From: Pandoraea sp. PE-S2T-3
GTDB lineage: Bacteria > Pseudomonadota > Gammaproteobacteria > Burkholderiales > Burkholderiaceae
Length of the DNA: 64,000 bases
Assembly: GCF_002179965.1 (NCBI RefSeq)
Contig: NZ_NGUQ01000007.1
Location: 558,001 to 622,000, forward strand
Reading direction: 5' to 3'
Shown in pieces: positions 56,949-64,000 of this stretch. The notes beneath the pieces were generated by a model. That model made no database searches and had not been told where the DNA came from. It worked only from the letters and a program-made list of their open reading frames with translations. The translations under genes and the position numbers were made by a program. Numbering within the stretch: the first letter of the stretch is position 1; each line of letters starts with the position of its first letter.

Positions 56949-58667
56949 ATGGAAAGCCGGGAAGGTGCAGGCGTAGTCCCACGTAATGGGTTGTCGTATG
57001 TGAAGGGCGACACGACGGTGCCGTTGTCGTCGCTCACGGTGTTTGGTCTGCTGGCCGAGACAGCCTCGACGTTTCCTGAGCGCCAGGCCGTGGTGTTTCG
57101 AGAGCAGGGCGTGGATTGGACGTGGCGCGAATTCATCGCGCACGTCGACACGTTCGCCGCCGGTCTGCTGGCATTGGGACTGAAGAAGGGCGACCGGGTC
57201 GGCATCTGGTCGCCGAATCGCGTCGAATGGCTCGTCACGCAATTCGCGACCGCACGCGTCGGGCTGGTGCTGGTGAACATCAACCCGGCCTACCGCCTGG
57301 CCGAGCTGGAGTACGCGATCAACAAGGTCGGCTGCAAGGCGCTGGTGGCTGCCGAGTCGTTCAAGTCGTCGCGCTATCTCGACATGCTGAACACGCTCGC
57401 CCCCGAGCTGGCGCAAAGCGAGCCGGGCCTGCTGAAGTCGGCGAAACTGCCCACCCTCACCACGATCATCCGCATGGGCACCGGCATCACGCCGGGGATG
57501 ATGAATTTCAGCGACGTCGTGACCCTCGGCGCCGACGCGAGCCTCGAGACGCTGCGCAGCATTTCCGACGGTCTCGATTGTCACGACCCGATCAACGTTC
57601 AGTTCACGAGCGGCACCACGGGCAGCCCGAAGGGCGCGACGCTCACGCACCACAACATCGTCAACAACGGACGCTTCATTGCGATGGCGATGAAGTTCAC
57701 GGAGCACGACAGCCTGTGCATCCCCGTGCCGTTCTATCACTGCTTCGGCATGGTGCTCGCGGTGCTGGCATGCGTCTCGACGGGCGCGACGATGGTCTTC
57801 CCGGGCGAGGCGTTCGACCCGAAGGCCACCATGGCCGCCGTGTCGGAAGAAAGCTGTACGGCGCTGCATGGCGTGCCGACGATGTTCATCGCGCAGCTCG
57901 ACCATCCGGACTTCGGCAACTATCACTTCGATTCGCTGCGCACCGGCATCATGGCCGGGTCGCCGTGCCCGATCGAGACGATGAAGCGCGTGATCAGCCA
58001 GATGCACATGAGCGAAGTGACGATCGCCTACGGCATGACGGAGACGAGCCCGGTCTCGTTCCAGACCACCACCACCGACCCGCTCGAAAAGCGCACGAGC
58101 ACGGTGGGCCGTGTGCAGCCGCACCTCGAAGTGAAGCTGGTCGACGCGGCGGGCGAGATCGTGCCGGTGGGCGAGAAGGGCGAGCTGTGCACGAAGGGTT
58201 ACTCGGTGATGCTGGGCTATTGGGATGACGAACCGCGCACGCGCGAGGCGATTCGCGACGGCTGGATGCATACGGGCGACCTCGCGACGATCGATGAAGA
58301 CGGCTACTGCAACATCGTCGGCCGCGTGAAGGACATGCTCATCCGTGGCGGCGAAAACATTTACCCGCGCGAGATCGAGGAATTCCTGTTCCGCCATCCG
58401 AAGATTCAGGCGGTGCAGGTGTTCGGTGTCCCCGACGCGAAATACGGCGAAGAGGTCTGTGCGTGGATCGTGCTGAAACCGGGCCAGAGCGCCACGGAAG
58501 ACGACATCCGTGAGTTCTGCAAGGACCAGATCGCCCACTACAAGGTGCCGCGCTATATCCGCTTCGTCGACGACATGCCCATGACGGTCACCGGCAAAGT
58601 GCAGAAATTCATCATGCGCGAGCAGATGGTCGAATCGCTGGGATTGAGCGAAGAAAAGACCGCCTGA
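56949..58667 (+). CDS. Acyl-CoA synthetase (AMP-binding family)
   Basis: 572-aa adenylate-forming enzyme that activates a medium- or long-chain (or branched) fatty acid to its CoA ester. From the ATG at 56949 (AGGAG eight bases upstream), core motifs are [20 protein letters not shown] (phosphate loop), [10 protein letters not shown] (adenine-binding), and [20 protein letters not shown] with the hinge and catalytic region [15 protein letters not shown] and Lys of [11 protein letters not shown]. It belongs to the branch annotated AcsF/FadD3-like; the substrate is not resolved. It stands alone between terminators, with a palindromic operator in front. A LiuR-like site would link it to isovalerate or fatty acid catabolism. 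Confidence 0.92.
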   Translation: MESREGAGVVPRNGLSYVKGDTTVPLSSLTVFGLLAETASTFPERQAVVFREQGVDWTWREFIAHVDTFAAGLLALGLKKGDRVGIWSPNRVEWLVTQFATARVGLVLVNINPAYRLAELEYAINKVGCKALVAAESFKSSRYLDMLNTLAPELAQSEPGLLKSAKLPTLTTIIRMGTGITPGMMNFSDVVTLGADASLETLRSISDGLDCHDPINVQFTSGTTGSPKGATLTHHNIVNNGRFIAMAMKFTEHDSLCIPVPFYHCFGMVLAVLACVSTGATMVFPGEAFDPKATMAAVSEESCTALHGVPTMFIAQLDHPDFGNYHFDSLRTGIMAGSPCPIETMKRVISQMHMSEVTIAYGMTETSPVSFQTTTTDPLEKRTSTVGRVQPHLEVKLVDAAGEIVPVGEKGELCTKGYSVMLGYWDDEPRTREAIRDGWMHTGDLATIDEDGYCNIVGRVKDMLIRGGENIYPREIEEFLFRHPKIQAVQVFGVPDAKYGEEVCAWIVLKPGQSATEDDIREFCKDQIAHYKVPRYIRFVDDMPMTVTGKVQKFIMREQMVESLGLSEEKTA

Positions 58668-58754
58668 TCTGCCCTTGTCGATCGATGTGGATCGATGTCA
58701 GCCGATCTATTTCCTCTCTGACCGGCGGACACGGAACGATGGATGTCCCCGCAA

Positions 58755-58783
58755 CCAATGCCCGCCCGCAAGGCGGGCATTGG
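58755..58783 (+). terminator. Strong hairpin after the acyl-CoA synthetase gene
   Basis: The perfect 12-bp arms CCAATGCCCGCC and GGCGGGCATTGG have loop CGCAA. There is no U-run after it (CCTATCTGG), so it may end transcription with help or protect the mRNA 3' end. Confidence 0.6.
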
Positions 58784-58869
58784 CCTATCTGGTGTTATCC
58801 GCGTGCCGCCCTGCCGACGGGCACACGGACAATGCCGTATGATTCGGGATTACCCTAGGTGCCCCGGCC

Positions 58870-60087
58870 ATGTCTGCCCACTATTTCCGCTCGGTGTTTG
58901 TTCTCGGCATTCTGTCTGCCATCGGCTCGTTGTCGATCGACATGTATCTGCCGGCGTTGCCGAGCATCGCACGGGAACTGAACACGACGGATGCGGCAGC
59001 GCAATTCACGCTCGCTTCGTTCTTCATCGGGCTGGGACTCGGACAATTGCTGCACGGCCCGCTGGCCGATCGCTTCGGCCGGAAGCGCCCGCTCTATGCC
59101 GGTCTCGCGCTCTATACCATCGCGTCGGCCGGTTGCGCACTCGCCCCCAACATCGAAACGCTGATCGTCTGTCGCTTCATTCAGGCGGTGGGTGGCTGCG
59201 CCTGCTTCGTGATCGCACGGGCGATGGCGCGCGACCTGTTCGATACGAATACCGTGGCCCGCGTGCTCTCGCGCATGACGCTGATCATGGGCGCCGCACC
59301 GATTCTCGCGCCGCTCGTCGGCGGTCAGGTCTTGATGTTTGTCGGGTGGCGCTGGATCTTCTGGGGCCTGACGGTATTCGGCGTCATCTGCTTTGCGATG
59401 GCCGTCTACTGGCTGCCCGAGACACGTCACGCGGCCAAACAGGCGCGCCACTGGCTGGCCACGGCATGGCACAACTACGGCGCGCTGGTGCGTGACCGCG
59501 AGTTCATGGGCAACGCGCTGGCAGGCGGTGTGGCACAGGCCGGCATGTTCGCGTACATCACCGGCTCACCGTTTGTTTTCATCAACCTGTACGGCGTGGA
59601 CCCGGCCCACTACGGCTGGCTGTTCGGCCTGAACGCCTGCGGCATCATCTTCGGCTCGCAGGTCAACGCGCACTTGCTGCGCAAACGCCGGCCGGCCGAT
59701 GTGTTGCGCCGTACCAACAATCTGGTCGCCATTCTCGGGCTGGTGCTGTTGGCAGTGGCGGCGCTCAAGCTCGGCGGACTGCCCGGTTTGATGGTGCCGC
59801 TCTTCGCCTACGTGGCGAGTCTGGGCTTTTCGCAGCCGAACGCCGTGGCCGAAGCGCTCAATCGCCAGCACCAGCGGGCGGGCGCGGCCTCGGCGTTGCT
59901 CGGTGCCCTGCAATTCCTCGCGGCAGCCAGCGCAGGGGCGGCGGTCGGGATGTTGCACGCACGCTCGGCGGTGCCCATGGCGGCCGTGATTGCGGTGTGC
60001 GGCGTGCTGTCGTGGTGCCTGCACACACTGTTGATTCGCCGCGCCGGTCCGCCGGCGGCGCTGCCGCCCGCACCGGAAAACGTGTAA
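58870..60087 (+). CDS. Bcr/CflA-type MFS drug exporter
   Basis: 405-aa, twelve-helix major facilitator of the DHA1 group. The Bcr/CflA start LSAIGSLSIDMYLPALPSIARELN, with the Asp/Met in helix 1, and the loop motif GPLADRFGRKRPLYAG are clear, as is RFIQAVGGCACFVIARAMARDL in helices 4-5. Relatives export bicyclomycin, sulfonamides, chloramphenicol or sulfur compounds; the natural substrate is unknown. Single gene. Confidence 0.9.
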   Translation: MSAHYFRSVFVLGILSAIGSLSIDMYLPALPSIARELNTTDAAAQFTLASFFIGLGLGQLLHGPLADRFGRKRPLYAGLALYTIASAGCALAPNIETLIVCRFIQAVGGCACFVIARAMARDLFDTNTVARVLSRMTLIMGAAPILAPLVGGQVLMFVGWRWIFWGLTVFGVICFAMAVYWLPETRHAAKQARHWLATAWHNYGALVRDREFMGNALAGGVAQAGMFAYITGSPFVFINLYGVDPAHYGWLFGLNACGIIFGSQVNAHLLRKRRPADVLRRTNNLVAILGLVLLAVAALKLGGLPGLMVPLFAYVASLGFSQPNAVAEALNRQHQRAGAASALLGALQFLAAASAGAAVGMLHARSAVPMAAVIAVCGVLSWCLHTLLIRRAGPPAALPPAPENV

Positions 60088-60560
60088 GCGCGGTCTGTCG
60101 CAGCAAGCGAACGTCGGCGTATTTAGGGAACTTTGCCCGAAGTTTTCTTCCAAACTTGGGATTCGGCACAGGTCACTACATCTGTAACACTTTGTAATTG
60201 CACTGTTCCGGCGTGAAACGGGTCGGCAAAGTACGATCCAGCCGCTTCGCAAAAGCCCCCCAAATCTTTTTGCAAAGACGGCTAAAGTTCGGCGCAAAAC
60301 GGCCGAAATACAGACGAGTAGTAGAGCGCAGCTTCGTGTCATTTGCGTGAAGCCACCGTCTTTTCACACCGATCATTCCCCCCGAATGCATCGCAGGGGC
60401 CGCTCGCGCCCCACGTGTAGGAAAAACTCCTACAAAAAACTTCCGCTTTTCTTGCCCTTCTATGTAGTTTTTCTCCGATTTCTTTATCTTTCGCCTTTAT
60501 CCACAATGCGAGGGAAAACGGAGTAGTACCGCAAGATCATCCATTGCGCCGGGGGGCCGC
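60088..60560 (+). promoter_or_regulatory. Long regulatory region upstream of flhD
   Basis: 473 bp without a gene, less GC-rich than the surroundings, as usual for the flagellar master-operon promoter. It contains the dyad GTAGGA-N5-TCCTAC at 60417-60433, repeated GCAAAA-containing segments near 60249-60305, and a perfect DnaA box (TTATCCACA) at 60499-60507. No promoter hexamers can be assigned confidently. Confidence 0.55.
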
Positions 60561-60878
60561 ATGCGAAACAGCGAAACACTGAATGAGATTCGTGAATTGA
60601 ATCTCTCCTACCTCGTACTGGCTCAGCGCCTGATTCGCGAGGACCGTGCCGCGGCGATGTTCCGCCTTGGCATCAGCGACCAACTTGCCGACGTGCTCGG
60701 CAGTCTCACCTTGGCTCAACTCGTCAAATTCGCGGGGTCGAACCAGCTTCTGTGCCGATTTCGCTTTGACGACCACGTGATTCTTTCGACCCTTACGCAC
60801 GGTGCGAAGGACGTGGGTATGCAGCAGTCGCACGCATCGATTCTGCTCGCGGGGCAACCCGTCGAGCAGATCGGCTAA
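60561..60878 (+). CDS. flhD: Flagellar master regulator subunit FlhD
   Basis: 105-aa FlhD, starting [29 protein letters not shown] with the conserved [22 protein letters not shown] region. With FlhC it forms the FlhD4C2 activator that turns on class II flagellar genes via sigma-70. The family's C-terminal region QSHASILLA is present. It is followed after 66 bp by flhC, with a strong hairpin between. Confidence 0.95.
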   Translation: MRNSETLNEIRELNLSYLVLAQRLIREDRAAAMFRLGISDQLADVLGSLTLAQLVKFAGSNQLLCRFRFDDHVILSTLTHGAKDVGMQQSHASILLAGQPVEQIG

Positions 60879-60894
60879 GTACGCGATGTAATTC

Positions 60895-60918
60895 GCGCGC
60901 TACCCGGGGGTAGCGCGC
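60895..60918 (+). promoter_or_regulatory. Intercistronic hairpin between flhD and flhC
   Basis: The 11-bp perfect arms GCGCGCTACCC and GGGTAGCGCGC are separated by only two G residues. There is no U-run. It ends 26 bp before the flhC ATG, where it could influence flhC translation or mRNA stability. Confidence 0.65.
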
Positions 60919-60944
60919 CGCGTCACCTGCCAGGAAGCCTGCAT

Positions 60945-61559
60945 ATGCGTACCAAAAGCGTCGTTCTCGAGGCCCGCGAGATCCAGTTGGCCATCGAACT
61001 GATCGAACTCGGCGCCCGCCTCCAGTTGCTGGAAGCGGAAACGAGCCTCAGTCGGGATCGCCTCATCAAACTCTACAAAGAGCTCAAGGGGGCTTCGCCG
61101 CCCAAGGGCATGCTGCCGTTCTCGACCGACTGGTTCGTGACCTGGCTGCCGAACATCCACTCGTCGCTTTTCCACAACATCTATCGCCATCTCGTGCACC
61201 ACGGCGGTTGCCAGGGCATCGAGGCCATCGTCAAGGCCTACCGGTTGTACCTGGAACACGTCGAACTGCATGGCTGGGAAGCCGTGCTCGGGTTCACCCG
61301 CGCATGGACGCTGGTCCGCTTCTTCGACAGCAAGATGTTGCAGATGACGCCGTGCACGCGTTGCGGCGGCCATTTCGTCACGCACGCTCACGAGCCTCAC
61401 GGCCAGTATGTCTGCGGCCTGTGCGCGCCGCCGTCGCGTGCCGGTAAGACGCGGAAAGCAAAACATGCACACGCCGCCGATCTGGCGCCGGTCGAGGCCG
61501 AAGCCCCGGCGGGCGTGCCCGGGCCCGGTGGTACGGACATTTCGCCGTTGGCTGCCTGA
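60945..61559 (+). CDS. flhC: Flagellar master regulator subunit FlhC
   Basis: 204-aa FlhC, the DNA-binding partner of FlhD. Conserved N-terminal region EAREIQLAIELIELGARLQLLEAET; zinc cysteines in CTRCGG (near residue 143) and the second pair YVCGLC. The C-terminal 35 residues are an Ala/Pro/Lys-rich extension common in Burkholderiaceae. AGGAAG precedes the ATG. It begins the class I operon's link to motAB downstream. Confidence 0.95.
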   Translation: MRTKSVVLEAREIQLAIELIELGARLQLLEAETSLSRDRLIKLYKELKGASPPKGMLPFSTDWFVTWLPNIHSSLFHNIYRHLVHHGGCQGIEAIVKAYRLYLEHVELHGWEAVLGFTRAWTLVRFFDSKMLQMTPCTRCGGHFVTHAHEPHGQYVCGLCAPPSRAGKTRKAKHAHAADLAPVEAEAPAGVPGPGGTDISPLAA

Positions 61560-61676
61560 GCGGCACATTCGTCACGAGGACGCATCCCCTACAGTTTCCC
61601 TGCTTGTCTGCCGTTAAGCCCTCTGAACAGGAAGGACATTTTTCCGTAGACGTATTTTTGCGAGAGGTATCCGGCA

Positions 61677-62537
61677 GTGCTTGTCGTCATTGGTTACATC
61701 ATCGTTCTTGCCTCGGTCTTTGGCGGTTTCGTCATCGGCGGAGGTCACTTGGGCGCGCTGTTTCAGCCGACCGAGCTGCTGATCATCGGTGGCGCGGGCG
61801 TCGGCTCGTTTGTGGTGGGCAACAACAGCAAGGCGATCAAGGCGACGATGAAGGCGCTGCCGATGCTGTTCAAGGGCTCGAAATACACCAAAGAGCTGTA
61901 CATGGAGCTGATGGCACTGCTCTACGTGCTGCTCGCCAAGGCGCGTAAGGACGGCATGCTCGCCATCGAAGGCGACGTGGAAGACCCGGCATCGAGCCCG
62001 GTGTTCTCGCAATACCCGCGCATTCTGAACGAGCCGCGCATCATGGAATTCCTGACCGACTATCTGCGCCTGATGGTCAGCGGCAACATGAACGCGTTCG
62101 AGATCGAGAACCTGATGGATCACGAAATCGAAACGTACCGTCACGAAGGCGAGGTGCCTGCCCACTGTCTGCAAAAGACCGGCGACGCGATGCCTGCGTT
62201 CGGCATCGTGGCCGCAGTGATGGGCGTGGTGCACACGATGGCCTCGGCCGACCAGCCGCCGGCCGTGCTGGGTGCACTGATCGCACAGGCGCTCGTGGGG
62301 ACCTTCCTCGGCATTTTGCTGGCGTACGGCTTCATTTCGCCGCTCGCCCAATTGATCGAACACCGCATCAACGAGTCGGTCAAGCTTTACGAGTGCATCA
62401 AGGTCACGCTGCTGGCGAGCCTGAACGGCTACGCCCCGGCGCTGTCGGTGGAATTCGGCCGCAAGGTGCTGTATTCCACGGTGCGCCCGTCGTTCGCCGA
62501 GCTCGAAGAGCACGTGCGCCAGGTCAAGGCACGTTGA
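61677..62537 (+). CDS. motA: Flagellar motor stator protein MotA
   Basis: 286 aa with a GTG start (GAGAGG about nine bases upstream). Four membrane segments include VIGYIIVLASVFGGFVIGGG, LIIGGAGVGSFVVGNN, MPAFGIVAAVMGVVHTMAS and VGTFLGILLAYGFISPLA. The cytoplasmic loop with RKDGMLAIEGDVEDP holds the charged residues that contact FliG. It forms the proton-conducting stator with MotB, 12 bp downstream. Confidence 0.96.
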   Translation: MLVVIGYIIVLASVFGGFVIGGGHLGALFQPTELLIIGGAGVGSFVVGNNSKAIKATMKALPMLFKGSKYTKELYMELMALLYVLLAKARKDGMLAIEGDVEDPASSPVFSQYPRILNEPRIMEFLTDYLRLMVSGNMNAFEIENLMDHEIETYRHEGEVPAHCLQKTGDAMPAFGIVAAVMGVVHTMASADQPPAVLGALIAQALVGTFLGILLAYGFISPLAQLIEHRINESVKLYECIKVTLLASLNGYAPALSVEFGRKVLYSTVRPSFAELEEHVRQVKAR

Positions 62538-62549
62538 CGGACGGCAGCA

Positions 62550-63557
62550 ATGAGCGAGAAAGACGAGCGGCCCATTATCGTCAAGCGCCGCAAAGCCGGC
62601 GGGCACGGCCACCATGGCGGTGCGTGGAAGATTGCCTACGCCGACTTCATGACGGCCATGATGGCGTTCTTCCTGCTGATGTGGCTGCTCAGTTCCGTGA
62701 GCAGCAAGGAACTGACAGGCATCGCCGAATACTTCCGTACGCCGCTCAAGGTTGCCCTCACGGGCGGGCGTAATGCAGCGGACAACAGCGGCGTGATTCC
62801 CGGTGGCGGCACCGACACGACGCGTACCGATGGCCAGAAGTCGCGCGGCGATCAGGTCCGCTCGCGTCAGGCCACGACGGCCGAGTTGGCCGAGCGCGCC
62901 GATGCGCAGCGTTTGCGCGAACTCAAGGCGCGGCTCGAGAAGGCGATCGAAAATAACCCGACGCTCAGGCAATTCCGCAAACAGTTGCTCATCGACGTGA
63001 CGACCGAAGGCTTGCGCATTCAGATCGTCGACGATCAGAACCGGCCGATGTTCGCCAACGCGAGCGCGCAGGTGCAACCGTATATGCGCGACATCCTGCG
63101 CGAGATCGGCAAGTCGCTCAACGACGTGCCCAATCGCATCAGCCTCTCGGGTCACACCGACGCGACGGCGTATGCGCAGGGCGACAAGAGCTATAGCAAC
63201 TGGGAGCTGTCGGCCGATCGCGCGAACGCCTCGCGTCGCGAGTTGATCGCGGGCGGCCTCGATGGCGAGAAGGTCTTGCGCGTGGTGGGGCTGGCCTCGA
63301 CCGTGCCGCTCGATCGCGACGACGCTTACAACCCGATCAACCGACGCATCAGCATCATCGTGCTCAATCGCCGTGCCGAGGCTTCTGTGAAGCACGAGGG
63401 CGATCAGCCGACGATCGATGCGACGAACGCCCGAGGCTCGGGCGCCGACGCCGTCAACGCTGCCATTAGTGGCGTGTTGCCGCCGGGCGTACCGTCGCCG
63501 CCAGCACCCCCCGCAGCCCCTGCTGCGCCGGGTGCAAACGGCGCAGCGGCGAGATAA
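62550..63557 (+). CDS. motB: Flagellar motor stator protein MotB
   Basis: 335 aa. A basic cytoplasmic N-terminus and one membrane helix with the proton-binding Asp32 (WKIAYADFMTAMMAFFLLMW) precede a periplasmic plug/linker and an OmpA-like peptidoglycan-binding domain at about 185-275 (ISLSGHTDATAYAQGDKSYSNWELSADRANASR in parts). The C-terminal tail is Pro/Ala-rich. It anchors the stator to the cell wall and follows motA directly. Confidence 0.95.
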   Translation: MSEKDERPIIVKRRKAGGHGHHGGAWKIAYADFMTAMMAFFLLMWLLSSVSSKELTGIAEYFRTPLKVALTGGRNAADNSGVIPGGGTDTTRTDGQKSRGDQVRSRQATTAELAERADAQRLRELKARLEKAIENNPTLRQFRKQLLIDVTTEGLRIQIVDDQNRPMFANASAQVQPYMRDILREIGKSLNDVPNRISLSGHTDATAYAQGDKSYSNWELSADRANASRRELIAGGLDGEKVLRVVGLASTVPLDRDDAYNPINRRISIIVLNRRAEASVKHEGDQPTIDATNARGSGADAVNAAISGVLPPGVPSPPAPPAAPAAPGANGAAAR

Positions 63558-63577
63558 CCGATAAGAAGAGGAGACGC

Positions 63578-63967
63578 ATGGAGGCCATGCAGGCACGCAA
63601 TACGATTCTCGCGGTCGACGACTCCGCGTCAATGCGTCAGATTCTGGCGGCCACGCTCGATGAAGCCGGCTATGCCGTGACGACCGCGCGCGACGGACAG
63701 GAGGCACTGGCACTGGCATCGAATGCGAATTTCGATCTGGTGCTGACCGACCAGCACATGCCCGGTATGGACGGGCTGTCGCTGATTCGTGCCCTGCGGG
63801 ACCTCGATGCGTTCGCACAAACGCCGATTCTGGTGCTCACCACAGAAGTTGACGGCGCGTATAAGACGGCGGCCCGTGAAGCGGGGGCAAGCGGCTGGCT
63901 GATCAAGCCGGTCGACCCCGAGGCACTGGTCGACGTGGTGGGCTCGCTTGTCGGCGCGGGCACATGA
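63578..63967 (+). CDS. cheY: CheY-like chemotaxis response regulator
   Basis: 129-aa single receiver domain. Acidic pocket Asp14-Asp15, phospho-acceptor Asp58 (VLTDQHMPGMDG), Thr88/89 and Lys110 are all present. AGAGGAG lies five bases before the ATG. Burkholderiaceae carry such a cheY between motB and cheA, so it is probably a CheA-phosphorylated signal protein; whether it is the main FliM-binding CheY is not clear. Its stop overlaps the next start as ATGA. Confidence 0.92.
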   Translation: MEAMQARNTILAVDDSASMRQILAATLDEAGYAVTTARDGQEALALASNANFDLVLTDQHMPGMDGLSLIRALRDLDAFAQTPILVLTTEVDGAYKTAAREAGASGWLIKPVDPEALVDVVGSLVGAGT

Positions 63968-64000
63968 CGATGTTGATGGCGTCGACGGCACAACCAAGTT
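63964..64000 (+). CDS. Start of a further gene, truncated by the window edge
   Basis: An ATG overlapping the cheY stop (ATGA) opens a frame reading MTMLMASTAQPS to the edge. Gene order in relatives predicts a chemotaxis gene such as cheA, but 12 residues do not allow identification. Confidence 0.4.
   Translation, partial: MTMLMASTAQPS

Noticed and set aside
61614-63818. 734-aa open frame antisense to motA-motB-cheY
   Set aside because: Same cause: reverse-strand openness over three verified genes, with no recognisable domain.

Overview
The window is GC-rich, densely coded chromosomal DNA from a betaproteobacterium of the order Burkholderiales. The evidence is the run mnmG-rsmG-parA-parB followed by a complete F1Fo ATP synthase operon, flhDC-motAB-cheY in Burkholderiaceae order, a Bordetella/Burkholderia-type heme operon (receptor-S-T-U-V), and a one-chain 1205-residue indolepyruvate ferredoxin oxidoreductase. 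A Pandoraea-like genus is my best guess but is not proven by the sequence alone. No rRNA, tRNA, CRISPR array, insertion sequence or prophage was seen.

Left part (1-27 kb), metabolism and transport. It opens with the 3' part of an ornithine cyclodeaminase-family gene. A minus-strand heme uptake operon (hmuR-hmuS-hmuT-hmuU-hmuV) follows, with a Fur-box-like site in front of hmuR. An Lrp/AsnC regulator then diverges from the giant indolepyruvate oxidoreductase. After these come trpS, an orphan membrane/coiled-coil protein, a DASS-type anion transporter, an amidohydrolase, a metabolite:H+ symporter with a LysR regulator, and fumC. A second LysR regulator diverges from mmsA, which is followed by a GMC oxidoreductase. 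Two strong T-N11-A dyads mark the likely operators of the two LysR proteins.

26.5-28.7 kb is a less GC-rich accessory patch. It encodes small secreted proteins and a VanY-like M15 peptidase that may be split by a frameshift. 28.7-40.9 kb holds two branched-chain-amino-acid-type ABC transporters. The first has two ATPases, a binding protein and two permeases; its LivF-type ATPase has Arg in place of the Walker A Lys. The second has a binding protein, an HpaR-like MarR regulator, a permease, a fused permease-ATPase and an ATPase, and is a plausible aromatic-acid importer. A TauE/SafE-family permease lies between them.

40.9-42.6 kb is a 1.75-kb stretch without a convincing gene. It carries a cluster of DnaA boxes followed by seven parS-like 16-mers, and an eighth perfect parS lies inside mnmG. 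I read it as the chromosomal origin (oriC) plus centromere, next to the parA and parB genes whose products use it. From here to the right edge every gene is on the plus strand: mnmG, rsmG, a lipocalin, parA, parB, an ArsB/YbiR-like transporter, atpIBEFHAGDC, an acyl-CoA synthetase, a Bcr/CflA exporter, and the flagellar block flhD-flhC-motA-motB-cheY, with the first codons of one more gene at the edge.

No wholly new multi-gene system is obvious. The observations most worth following are the oriC/parS architecture with a parS written into mnmG, the peptidase cassette at 26.5-28.4 kb, the orphan two-helix/coiled-coil protein, and several well-formed non-coding elements: an orphan terminator, 11-bp phased repeats, and an intercistronic hairpin in flhDC.
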